Origin: Sphingomonas parva (ex Maeng et al. 2020)
GTDB lineage: Bacteria > Pseudomonadota > Alphaproteobacteria > Sphingomonadales > Sphingomonadaceae
Length of the DNA: 64,000 bases
Direction of reading: 5' to 3'
NCBI RefSeq assembly: GCF_004564275.1
Contig: NZ_SPDV01000001.1
Coordinates: forward strand, 1-64,000
Shown here: piece by piece, positions 1 to 10,686 of the stretch
How the letters are laid out: each line of letters begins with the position of its first letter
How positions within the stretch are numbered: position 1 is the stretch's first letter
Program-made: the position numbers and the translations under genes
Notes under the pieces: generated by a model
The model's input: only the letters and a program-made list of their open reading frames with translations
Told to the model about the DNA's origin: nothing
The model's database searches: none

Positions 1-52
1 TCAGCCGATCGCGCTTGTCTTATGAGAGTCTGCCCGTTCGTGGCAAAACGGA

Positions 53-213
53 CCGCCGTTGGCGGCTGTACCCACCAACGGCGGAAGGGGTCGGATCGAG
101 ATCGCGCTGGTCGTCGCGGACCGAGCTAGAGTTTGATCACCCCTTTCTTTTCCTTGAGCCCTGAACGGATACCCGAGGTGCCGCCTCGGATGACAAGCAG
201 AGGGGAGGAAAAG
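53..213 (+). ncRNA. putative bridge RNA of the IS110 element
   Basis: Three stem-loop domains lie side by side. Domain I is a perfect 10-bp hairpin (53-62 with 75-84). Domain II is closed by 85-91 with 139-145; it holds 100-112, which matches the left flank 7-19 at 12 of 13 positions, a small hairpin (109-112 with 119-122), and 126-131, the reverse complement of core plus right flank. Domain III is closed by 147-154 with 206-213; it holds 164-172, identical to the right end 1166-1174, a 6-bp hairpin (173-178 with 184-189), and 193-197, which partly pairs with 19-23. This is the arrangement known for IS110 bridge RNAs: a 5-prime stem-loop, then target and donor loops each with left and right guides. 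The 5-prime end could lie anywhere in 21-52. Expression is not shown. Confidence 0.72.
202..208 (+). promoter_or_regulatory. transposase ribosome binding site, predicted to be masked
   Basis: GGGGAGG ends five bases before the ATG at 214 and fixes that start. Bases 206-208 are inside the 8-bp stem 147-154/206-213 that closes the third domain of the predicted bridge RNA, and A214 could extend the stem by one pair. A transcript folded as bridge RNA would therefore hide part of the ribosome binding site. Confidence 0.6.
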
Positions 214-1161
214 ATGAGCAAGAGCCTACCACAGGTCCTCGGCGTCGACATCTCCAAAGACCATCTCGACGTGTGCCTCAATCCCGGCGGCAGCACCTTG
301 CATGTCGCGAATATCGCGGCAGGCCACGCACAGCTGTTGGCTTGGCTCGATCGTGTCTCGATCGACCTGGTCGTCTTCGAGCCCACCGGGCCCTATCATC
401 GCCTGTTTGAACGTACGCTCGTCCGGAGCGGTCTGCCCTATGCCAAGGTCAATCCGAGGCAGGCGCGCCGCTTCGCTGAGGCAACAGGTCAAATAGCAAA
501 GACGGATCGCGTCGATGCCGCCATGCTCGCCCGCTTCGGAGCGGTGCTCAGGCCTGCCGCGCATGTACCCAAAGGCGCCATTCTCGACGAGCTGACGGAA
601 CTGGTCGCCGCCCGCAGAGGACTGATGCGCGACCGTACCGCCTCTCTCAATCGCGCCAAAAGCCAACAGATCGCGCTCCTCAAACACCAGGCCGCGCAGC
701 GGCTCAACCAAATCGAGCGTCAGGTCGCAGCCATCGACCGGCAGTGCAGGCAGCTGATCGCACGCGAGACCGGCCTCGCCCATCGGCTCGCAATCCTGAG
801 CAGTATTCCCGGTATCGGCGAAACGACCGCCATAGCCATCCTCGCGGACATGCCAGAGCTCGGACAGCTCGAGCCGAAACAGGCCGCCAGCCTCGCCGGC
901 CTCGCGCCCGTCACCCGCCAGTCCGGCGCCTGGCGCGGCAGAAGCTCAATCCGCGGAGGGCGCGCCCACCTCCGCCAGGCGCTCTACATGCCAGCCCTCG
1001 TCGCCTTGCGCTTCAACCCACCCCTGAAAGCCAAATACCAGGCGCTTACCAAGGCAGGAAAGCCCGCCAAAATTGCGATCACGGCCATCATGCGAAAGCT
1101 GATCATCCTCGCCAATGCTCTGTTGCGCGATGAACGAAAATGGACCCCGACTATCGCTTGA
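214..1161 (+). CDS. IS110-family DEDD transposase
   Basis: 315 aa recombinase that would cut and exchange strands under RNA guidance. The N-terminal RuvC-like DEDD domain shows D12 (GVDISKD), E56 (FEPTG) and D98/D101 (KTDRVDA). A basic coiled-coil stretch follows at about 120-185. The C-terminal IS116/IS110/IS902 domain has the helix-hairpin-helix-like IPGIGETTA and the APVTRQSG segment that carries the catalytic serine in this family. An in-frame codon at 133 is possible, but ATG 214 has a strong ribosome binding site and matches the usual N-terminus of the family. The frame is intact, so the element may be active. No passenger genes are present. Confidence 0.95.
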   Translation: MSKSLPQVLGVDISKDHLDVCLNPGGSTLHVANIAAGHAQLLAWLDRVSIDLVVFEPTGPYHRLFERTLVRSGLPYAKVNPRQARRFAEATGQIAKTDRVDAAMLARFGAVLRPAAHVPKGAILDELTELVAARRGLMRDRTASLNRAKSQQIALLKHQAAQRLNQIERQVAAIDRQCRQLIARETGLAHRLAILSSIPGIGETTAIAILADMPELGQLEPKQAASLAGLAPVTRQSGAWRGRSSIRGGRAHLRQALYMPALVALRFNPPLKAKYQALTKAGKPAKIAITAIMRKLIILANALLRDERKWTPTIA

Positions 1162-1185
1162 CCAAAACGGATACTCTAGGTGCTG

Positions 1186-1221
1186 GCGGGCCGCGCGTCT
1201 TCCGAAGCCGACGCGGCCCGC
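1186..1221 (-). terminator. hairpin downstream of the cytochrome c-prime gene
   Basis: A perfect 10-bp GC stem (1186-1195 with 1212-1221) lies immediately after the stop of the minus-strand cytochrome gene at 1224. It has no U-tract, so it may work as a weak or factor-assisted terminator. The IS110 element ends 11 bases away. Confidence 0.5.
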
Positions 1222-1223
1222 CC

Positions 1224-1697
1224 TCAGTGATGGTCCTCCAGGCGGTAGAGGTCGTGGCACGCCTTGCAGGCCGCGCCGGTGGCGCCATAGGCCGACTTGA
1301 AGGCGGCCGCGTCCCCGGCCTGAGCGGCCTGGACGAGCGACGCGGTCGCGGCCTGGAACGCCGCCGCCTTCGCCTCGAAATCGGCGCGGTTCTGCCAAAC
1401 CGCGGGCTTTGCGTGGCTCGACGGGAGCTGCGTGCCCTGTGGGAACATGGTCGGCAGGGTCTGGGCCCAGGCGGCGAGGCCGCGCGCGCCGAAGGCGAGG
1501 GGCTTCACGTCGCCGCCTTGCTCCACCGTCGCCCGCATCCCGCCGAACGTGGCGGCCGACAGCATGAAAGAGGCGTGGCGCGCGGCGACGATCTGCTCGG
1601 CGGTGAGACTCGGCGCAACCGGCGCGGCGCTTTGCGAGGCGGTGGTGGCGGCGCAGGCGGCGAGCGGCAGGCAGAGGATCAGGAGCGGACGCTTCAC
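1224..1697 (-). CDS. lipoprotein cytochrome c-prime
   Basis: 157 aa. The C-terminal CKACH motif binds haem c covalently, and the helical body before it resembles the cytochrome c-prime (Cytochrom_C_2) family of periplasmic haem proteins linked to NO or electron handling. The N-terminus is a lipoprotein signal with LPLAAC as lipobox (Cys14), so the protein should be anchored to a membrane rather than soluble, which is uncommon for the family. The start is GTG at 1697, overlapping the nfeD stop as GTGA, so translation is probably coupled. It is the last gene of an SPFH-NfeD-cytochrome operon. Family assignment is good; the physiological ligand is unknown. Confidence 0.85.
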   Translation of the reverse strand: MKRPLLILCLPLAACAATTASQSAAPVAPSLTAEQIVAARHASFMLSAATFGGMRATVEQGGDVKPLAFGARGLAAWAQTLPTMFPQGTQLPSSHAKPAVWQNRADFEAKAAAFQAATASLVQAAQAGDAAAFKSAYGATGAACKACHDLYRLEDHH

Positions 1698-2166
1698 GGA
1701 TGTTCCCCGGTGGCTGGAGGTTCGATGGCGATCGGTTCGGCGAGGGTGACCTTGAGGCAGGACCCATCGGCCCCGACCACGCGCACGCGGCTGCCGATCG
1801 CGCAATCCGGGCCCCGGCAGGCCCAGACGCTGTCTCCGACGCGGACCCGGCCGCGCCCGTTCTCGATCGCTTCGACGACGACCAGGGTCTCGCCCCGGAG
1901 GCGCGCGGCGCGATCGTTGAGCAAGGGGTCGCTGCTCGGCAGGGGATTGCGCACATACCAGCGCCGGCCGGCGTAGACGGTGGCGACCGAGAGCAAGGCG
2001 AAGAGCAGCAGCTGCGCGGCCGCGGGCAGGCCGAACATCAGGGTGGCGAGGCCGGTGAGTGCGGCCGCCGACGCGAGAAAGATCAGAAAGACGCCCGGCA
2101 CGAGGAGCTCGGCGATGCCGAGCACCACGGCGGCGAGCAGCCAGAGCCACTGCGGTTCCATGCCGC

Positions 2167-2170
<4 letters not shown>
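1694..2170 (-). CDS. NfeD family membrane protein
   Basis: 158 aa. Membrane segments occupy about residues 8-28 and 30-65, followed by a C-terminal OB-fold-like NfeD domain (about 85-150) rich in beta strands. NfeD proteins work with SPFH/stomatin proteins in membrane microdomains and quality control. The neighbour upstream is exactly such a protein: its stop at 2167-2169 overlaps this ATG as ATGA. The short form lacks the ClpP-like protease domain of long NfeD proteins. Downstream it is coupled to the cytochrome c-prime gene. Confidence 0.88.
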
Positions 2171-5699
<3,529 letters not shown>

Positions 5700-5714
5700 A
5701 CCGGGAGCGGCCGC

Positions 5715-6896
5715 ATGACTCCCGCTGCGCGCGTCCAGGCGGCAATCGAGCTGCTCGACGAGATCATCGTCGCGGCGCGCACCGCCGGGCCCGCCGCCGA
5801 CACGCTGATCGGCCGCTGGTTCAAGACCCGCCGTTATGCCGGATCGAAGGACCGGCGTGCGGTGCGCGAGCTCGTCTATCGCGCCATCCGCCGTTCGGGC
5901 ACGCCTCCTGCATCGGGACGCGCCGCGATGTTGGGGCTCGCCGGCGACGATCCCGATCTCGCCGCCTTGTTCGACGGGTCGGCCCACGGACCGTCGCCGC
6001 GCCAGGAAGGGGAGGCGGCGTCACCTGCCGCCGTCGCGCCGCAATGGCTCGACGGGCGGTTCGATCCGTTGCTCGACGGCGATGCGATCGCCGCGTTGCT
6101 CGCGCGGGCCCCGCTCGATCTCCGCGTCAATCGTCTGAAAGGGGATCGCGAGCAGGCGGGCGCCGCGCTTCCCGATGCCCAGCCTGCGCCGCTGTCGCCG
6201 ATCGGGCTGCGACTTCCGGAGGGCTGGCGTGTCGAGGAGAGCGATGCCTGGGCCACCGGACTTGTCGAGGTCCAGGACGAGGGCAGCCAGTTGCTCTCCC
6301 TCGCCTGCGAGGCCGCGCCCGGCCAGCTGGTCCTCGATCTGTGCGCCGGGGCCGGTGGCAAGACGCTGGCACTCGCCGCCGAGATGGCGAACCAGGGCCG
6401 TCTGATCGCCTGCGACACCGACCGCGCACGCCTCTCCCGCATGCCGCCGCGCCTGGCGCGGGCCGGCGTCACGATCGTCGAGCCACGGCTGCTCGACGGC
6501 GGGCGCGAGCGGGAGGCACTGGCCGACCTTCGCGGCTCCGCGGACGTGGTGCTGGTCGATGCGCCCTGCTCCGGAACCGGCACATGGCGCCGCAACCCCG
6601 AGACGCGCTGGCGCCTGACTCCCGAGCGGCTCGCCCGCCTGGTGACGCTGCAGGCGCATCTGATGGATCTCGCCGCCGAGCTCGTCCGGCCGGGCGGCAC
6701 GCTCGTCTATGCGGTTTGCTCGCTTCTCGCCGAGGAAGGGCGCGGCCAGGCCGAGCAATTTTCCGCGCGTTCATGGCTGGTTCCGGAGACCCTCCCTATG
6801 ACGGCGGGCCAGGTTGCGGGGAGCGGGCGAATTCTCGGTCCGGCCCATGACGGAACCGACGGCTTTTTCGTCGCGCGGTGGCGGGCGCCATGCTAA
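5715..6896 (+). CDS. RsmB/NOP-family rRNA cytosine-C5 methyltransferase
   Basis: 393 aa S-adenosylmethionine-dependent RNA m5C methyltransferase. The N-terminal half resembles the NusB-like/linker region, and the catalytic Rossmann domain starts near 190. The SAM motif is [11 protein letters not shown]. The two-cysteine mechanism is visible as [15 protein letters not shown] (Cys285) and [11 protein letters not shown] (Cys335). The probable target is 16S rRNA, C967 in the E. coli numbering of RsmB, but the particular NOP subfamily is not certain. It follows guaB closely. Confidence 0.9.
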   Translation: MTPAARVQAAIELLDEIIVAARTAGPAADTLIGRWFKTRRYAGSKDRRAVRELVYRAIRRSGTPPASGRAAMLGLAGDDPDLAALFDGSAHGPSPRQEGEAASPAAVAPQWLDGRFDPLLDGDAIAALLARAPLDLRVNRLKGDREQAGAALPDAQPAPLSPIGLRLPEGWRVEESDAWATGLVEVQDEGSQLLSLACEAAPGQLVLDLCAGAGGKTLALAAEMANQGRLIACDTDRARLSRMPPRLARAGVTIVEPRLLDGGREREALADLRGSADVVLVDAPCSGTGTWRRNPETRWRLTPERLARLVTLQAHLMDLAAELVRPGGTLVYAVCSLLAEEGRGQAEQFSARSWLVPETLPMTAGQVAGSGRILGPAHDGTDGFFVARWRAPC

Positions 6897-6927
6897 GCCT
6901 CCTCGTGGCCGGCTTATGGAGACTCTG

Positions 6928-7428
6928 ATGCGCATCACCCCAATCGCCCTCTCGGCAGCGATCGCTCTTGCGACGATGGCGAGCGCCGGCCATGGCCAGA
7001 AGCCGGACGACCAGATCAATCCGCGTTCGGTCGCGCTGACCGAGCAGGCGCGTACACTCCATTCCGGCGCCCGCTATCAGGAAGCGATCGACCTGCTGGA
7101 GAGCGCGCTCGCGGTCGATCCGCGCAACCGCCAGGCCTATATCGGCCTCGCCCGCGTCGCCCAGAGCCAGAAGCTGCCTGGCAAGGCCGTGCGCTTCTAC
7201 GACGAGGCGCTGAAGCTCGAGCCGAACGACGTCAATGCGCTCGCGGGGCAGGGCGAGGCGCTCGTCCAGCGTGGCGCGGTCGAGCGGGCCAAGCAGAATC
7301 TGGAGCGGCTGAAGAGCGTCTGCGCCAATCCCTGCGCGCAGGCCACGACGCTCGCGTCGGTCATCGCCAAGGGTCCGCCGCCCGAAGTGCTGACCGCCCA
7401 GGCGCCGACCCCGACGGCGAAGCCCTGA
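6928..7428 (+). CDS. periplasmic TPR-repeat protein
   Basis: 166 aa. A signal peptide covers about residues 1-22 (cleavage near SAGHG-QK), followed by two to three tetratricopeptide units (about 37-115, for example [18 protein letters not shown]) and a Pro/Ala-rich tail. TPR proteins are scaffolds; no enzymatic motif is seen. ATG 6928 is preferred over ATG 6916 because GGAG at 6918-6921 sits at the right distance. The gene converges on rsmA with a 3-base gap. The partner is unknown. Confidence 0.8.
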   Translation: MRITPIALSAAIALATMASAGHGQKPDDQINPRSVALTEQARTLHSGARYQEAIDLLESALAVDPRNRQAYIGLARVAQSQKLPGKAVRFYDEALKLEPNDVNALAGQGEALVQRGAVERAKQNLERLKSVCANPCAQATTLASVIAKGPPPEVLTAQAPTPTAKP

Positions 7429-7431
7429 CCT

Positions 7432-8283
7432 TCATTCCTCCCCCGAGGGGGAGGATTGTCTTCCCATCTCCCGCGCCACCGCCACGAACTCGTCGACGCT
7501 CAGCGTCTCGGCCCGGCGTTGCGCGTCGATGCCGACGTGCTCCAGCGCCTCCAGAGCGCCATGCAGGCTCTTGAGGCTCTGACGCAGCATCTTGCGGCGC
7601 TGGCCGAACGCGGCGGCGGTGAGCGCTTCCAGCGTCGCTGGGCGGACACCCTCGGGAGCGGCCTTGGGCACGATGTGGACCACGGCGGACATCACCTTGG
7701 GCGGTGGCACGAAGGCCGAGCGATGGACCTTCATGGCGAGCTTCGCCTCGCTCCGCCACTGGGCGAGGACGGCCAGCCGGCCGTAGGCCGCGCTGCCGGG
7801 GCGCGCCGCGATCCGCTCCGCGACCTCGAGCTGGAACATCAGGGTCAGCGACGCCCAGAAGGGCGGCCACGCCTCGCCGCCGAGCCAGCGGACGAGCAAC
7901 GGCGTGCCGACATTGTAGGGTAGATTGGCGACAATATGCGCGCCCACGCCCGCTTCGGCGGCCTCGTCGACCGCCAGAGCATCGCCTTCGATCACCCGCA
8001 AACGCCCGCCCGACGCCTCGTTGACCTCTGCCAGCGCGGGAAGGCAGCGCCGGTCCCGCTCCACCGCGACCACGTCGGCGCCGGCGCGCAACAGGGCTCG
8101 GGTCAGCCCGCCCGGCCCCGGGCCGACCTCATAGGCGCGGCGCCCTTCGAGGCGACCGGGGACGCGGGCGATCCGATCGAGCAATTGCTCGTCGAGCAGG
8201 AAGTTCTGGCCGAGCGCCTTGGACGCGCTCAGCCCGTGACGCGCGATGACCTCGCGAAGCGGTGGGAGATCCTGGAGCGGCAC
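7432..8283 (-). CDS. rsmA: 16S rRNA adenine(1518/1519)-N6 dimethyltransferase
   Basis: 283 aa KsgA/Dim1 enzyme that dimethylates two adjacent adenines in the 3-prime hairpin of 16S rRNA late in 30S assembly. The N-terminal [11 protein letters not shown] motif [10 protein letters not shown] and catalytic NLPYN motif are all present, followed by the C-terminal helical domain. The start is GTG 8283, one base after the pdxA stop (TGA-C-GTG), so translation is likely coupled. It is the last gene of the lptD-surA-pdxA-rsmA unit, an order also known from E. coli. Confidence 0.96.
   Translation of the reverse strand: MPLQDLPPLREVIARHGLSASKALGQNFLLDEQLLDRIARVPGRLEGRRAYEVGPGPGGLTRALLRAGADVVAVERDRRCLPALAEVNEASGGRLRVIEGDALAVDEAAEAGVGAHIVANLPYNVGTPLLVRWLGGEAWPPFWASLTLMFQLEVAERIAARPGSAAYGRLAVLAQWRSEAKLAMKVHRSAFVPPPKVMSAVVHIVPKAAPEGVRPATLEALTAAAFGQRRKMLRQSLKSLHGALEALEHVGIDAQRRAETLSVDEFVAVAREMGRQSSPSGEE
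7436..7455 (+). terminator. hairpin terminator at the TPR/rsmA convergent junction
   Basis: An 8-bp perfect stem (7436-7443 with 7448-7455) has a 4-base loop and is followed by a short pyrimidine-rich stretch. It lies a few bases after the TPR stop and overlaps the last codons of rsmA on the other strand. Confidence 0.5.
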
Positions 8284-8284
8284 G

Positions 8285-9313
8285 TCACGCCTGGCCGATA
8301 CGCCGTGCGCAGTCCGCGGCCATCGACAATGCTGCAATCATCGCGCCCGGTTCGGCCTTGTCCTGGCCGGCGATCGCGAAGGCGGTGCCGTGATCCGGCG
8401 AGGTCCGCACGATCGGCAGACCGAGGGTGATGTTGACGCCCTCGTCGAAGTGAAGGGTCTTCAACGGGACGAGGGCCTGATCGTGGTAGAGGCACAAAGC
8501 GGCATCGTAGGTCGCGCGCATGCGCGGATGGAACATCGTGTCGGCCGCGAGCGGCCCTATGATCTCGGCATCTTCCTCCTCGCGCAGCCGCTCGATCGCG
8601 GGAATGACGATGTCGATCTCCTCGCGGCCGAGGGCGCCGTTCTCGCCGGCATGGGGGTTGAGCCCGGCAACGGCGATCCGCGGCCGCTCGATCCCGAACT
8701 GGCGGCGCAGGCCGCGGATGGTGGTGCGGCCGCGCGTCGCGATCAGCTCGGTCGTGAGGACCTCGGGAACGTCCCTGAGCGCGATGTGGGTGGTGACCGG
8801 CACCGTACGCAAGGTCGGACCGGCAAGCATCATCGCGACCATGCCGCTGGCGATGCCGCACCGCTCGGCGACGAACTCGGTCTGGCCTGGGTGGACGAAA
8901 CCGATCGCGTAGAGCTGCGCCTTCGACACGGGTCCGGTGATCACGGCCGAGGCCGCGCCCGAGCGGGTGAGGCCGACGGCGATCTCGAGCGCGTCGAGGG
9001 AGTTGCGGGCGCCGTCGAGCGTCGGCCTGCCGGGGGCGCTGTCGGCCGCGCCCTCGACCCGGATCAGCGGAAGCGCCCGATCGAAGCAGGCGGCAGCCTC
9101 GTCGGGGCCGGAAACGACGGCGACCGGTCCGCTCCACACCGCCCGCAACGCCTCCGGCGAGCCGACGGCGAAGAAGGGCGCGAGGCCTTCCGCCTCACGC
9201 CTCTCCCAGGCCTTGGCCGTTATTTCCGGACCGATGCCGGCGGGATCGCCGAGCGCTACGGCGAGCGGTGTGCTCAACGGAGCCGCCGCGTCAGCGATAG
9301 TCGACCACCGCAT
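8285..9313 (-). CDS. pdxA: 4-hydroxythreonine-4-phosphate dehydrogenase
   Basis: 342 aa. It oxidises 4-phosphohydroxy-L-threonine with NAD+ in the DXP-dependent pathway to pyridoxal phosphate. Family signatures are [12 protein letters not shown] at the N-terminus, ITGPVSKA, the metal-binding [10 protein letters not shown] and the C-terminal SPDHGTAF. The start is ATG 9313 (the preceding GTG 9316 is also possible). Its first 23 bases overlap the end of surA, which suggests coupled translation. Confidence 0.95.
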   Translation of the reverse strand: MRWSTIADAAAPLSTPLAVALGDPAGIGPEITAKAWERREAEGLAPFFAVGSPEALRAVWSGPVAVVSGPDEAAACFDRALPLIRVEGAADSAPGRPTLDGARNSLDALEIAVGLTRSGAASAVITGPVSKAQLYAIGFVHPGQTEFVAERCGIASGMVAMMLAGPTLRTVPVTTHIALRDVPEVLTTELIATRGRTTIRGLRRQFGIERPRIAVAGLNPHAGENGALGREEIDIVIPAIERLREEEDAEIIGPLAADTMFHPRMRATYDAALCLYHDQALVPLKTLHFDEGVNITLGLPIVRTSPDHGTAFAIAGQDKAEPGAMIAALSMAADCARRIGQA

Positions 9314-10631
9314 CACGCCGCAGGTCGCGCAGGTAGCGCATCGCCCGCAGGTTCACGCGCGACTCGGTGAGGCGCGCATAGACATCGTCGAACGAGACTT
9401 CGCGCGTCGGTGCGGGATCGTCGCGGCCGCACAGCACGAGAACGCTGATCCGGTCATTGACGGCGCCGAACGGCGGGGTGGCTTCGCCGATCGAGAGGTT
9501 GAGCAGGCTCTGCTGCATCTGCGCCGGCAGGGTGCGCACCGGCACCTGGTCGTTGGTGACGACTTCGGCGCCGATCGACGTCGCCGCCGCTTCCGCCCCG
9601 CCGCAGCCGCCCATCGAGCGGCTGGTGCGCACGAGGCTCTGCACCTTCTCCTCGATCTGGGAGCGCGGCGTCCCCTCAGCGAAGCGAAGCGTCATCTGCT
9701 TCAGGCTGAGCACGGCGTCGCGCGGATCGGAGGTGAGGAACTGGCGGCTGTCCTCGACATAGATGATCGAGAATCCGCCGGGGATGGCGATCGGCTCGCT
9801 GATCGTGCCGACCGGCATCTGCTTGAGGTTCGCGGCAATCGGCTCGGGCAGCTGCTCCGGCCGGACCCAGTCGAGATCTCCGCCGACCGCGGCGGTCGAC
9901 GCTTCCGAGAATTGCCGGGCATAGGCGCGGAACGAGGCGCCCTGGCGCAGCTGCTCGATGATGCGCATCGCGTTGGCGCGCGCCTCCGCGGCGGTCTCCG
10001 GCGTGGCCGACAGGAAGATCTCGGAGACCTTGTACTCCTGGGCGCCGCGCGACGCGTTGAGCCGCTCGATGACGGCCTGGACCTCTTCCTCGGCGACGTT
10101 GACGAACGGCTCGATCTTGTTGCGCTGCAGGCGCTGCCAGGCGAGCTCGCCCTGGATCTGGCGCTTCACCGACGTGTCCGACGATCCGCTGCTGCGAAGG
10201 AAGGCGGCGAATTGCTGCGGGGTCTGGCGGAACTGCTGGGCGTAGCGCGCGAAATAGGCGTCGACGTCCTTCTGCTCGACCTTCATGTCCTGGGCTTCGG
10301 CGGCCTGGATCTGCAGGGTCTCGTCGACGAGGTTGCGCAGCACCTGGGCGCGCAGTCGCGCCTCTTCCTCGGGGGGAATCTCGTTGTTGTTGGCGATCCG
10401 AATGAGAGCCATGCGGTGATCGATGTCGGTGCCGGTGATCACGGTGCCGTTGACGATCGCGGTCGCCTTGCGGACCGACGGATCCTCCTTGGCCAGGAAG
10501 CGGGCGTCTTGCGGAATGTCGAGACCGGTCTGGACGCCGGCCGAAGGGGCGCCTCCCTGGGCCAGCGCGGCGGCTGCGGCCATCGTGCCGGCGAGCGTCA
10601 ACGCCGCCCTGTGAAAAGTCCCGAGCTTCAT
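9291..10631 (-). CDS. surA: SurA-like periplasmic peptidyl-prolyl isomerase/chaperone
   Basis: 446 aa. A signal peptide (about 1-25, ending near ALAQG) is followed by a SurA N-terminal helical domain (about 55-190) and a parvulin-type PPIase domain (about 205-310; GASFRAYARQFSE and GGDLDWVRPEQLP are typical). It escorts outer-membrane proteins across the periplasm. ATG 10631 has a GGAGG ribosome binding site. It lies 55 bases downstream of lptD, whose product is a classical SurA client. Confidence 0.93.
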   Translation of the reverse strand: MKLGTFHRAALTLAGTMAAAAALAQGGAPSAGVQTGLDIPQDARFLAKEDPSVRKATAIVNGTVITGTDIDHRMALIRIANNNEIPPEEEARLRAQVLRNLVDETLQIQAAEAQDMKVEQKDVDAYFARYAQQFRQTPQQFAAFLRSSGSSDTSVKRQIQGELAWQRLQRNKIEPFVNVAEEEVQAVIERLNASRGAQEYKVSEIFLSATPETAAEARANAMRIIEQLRQGASFRAYARQFSEASTAAVGGDLDWVRPEQLPEPIAANLKQMPVGTISEPIAIPGGFSIIYVEDSRQFLTSDPRDAVLSLKQMTLRFAEGTPRSQIEEKVQSLVRTSRSMGGCGGAEAAATSIGAEVVTNDQVPVRTLPAQMQQSLLNLSIGEATPPFGAVNDRISVLVLCGRDDPAPTREVSFDDVYARLTESRVNLRAMRYLRDLRRDAVVDYR

Positions 10632-10686
10632 CAATCCTCCAATGAAAGCAGGCACTAACAATGCCTTGCCCTTGCTGAACCCCAGC

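Larger units (their letters stand above)
19..1175 (+). mobile_element. IS110-family insertion sequence, apparently complete
   Basis: One DEDD transposase gene lies behind a long structured left end and a short right end. I set the ends at two CT dinucleotides, 19-20 and 1174-1175, which would be the duplicated core. The reason is that guide-like segments in the left end match the DNA on both sides of exactly these points: 100-112 matches 7-19, 126-131 is the reverse complement of 1174-1179, and 164-172 matches 1166-1174. No terminal inverted repeats are seen, as usual for IS110. Length is about 1.16 kb. The right end falls 11 bases from a 10-bp hairpin that follows the cytochrome c-prime gene. 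The family is certain. The exact ends are inferred from base-pairing logic; no empty site is available for comparison. Confidence 0.8.

Noticed and set aside
1158-1163. TTGACC over the transposase stop as -35 half of a promoter formed at the circle junction of the IS110 element
   Set aside because: Joined to the left end at the CT core, no acceptable -10 falls 16-18 bases away; only the -35-like half is present.
176-1183. Full 18-base direct repeat (164-181 and 1166-1183) as simple target duplication of a 1.0-kb element
   Set aside because: That would place the left end only 50 bases before the transposase start and leave the guide matches to 7-19 and 1174-1179 unexplained; IS110 elements do not normally make such duplications.
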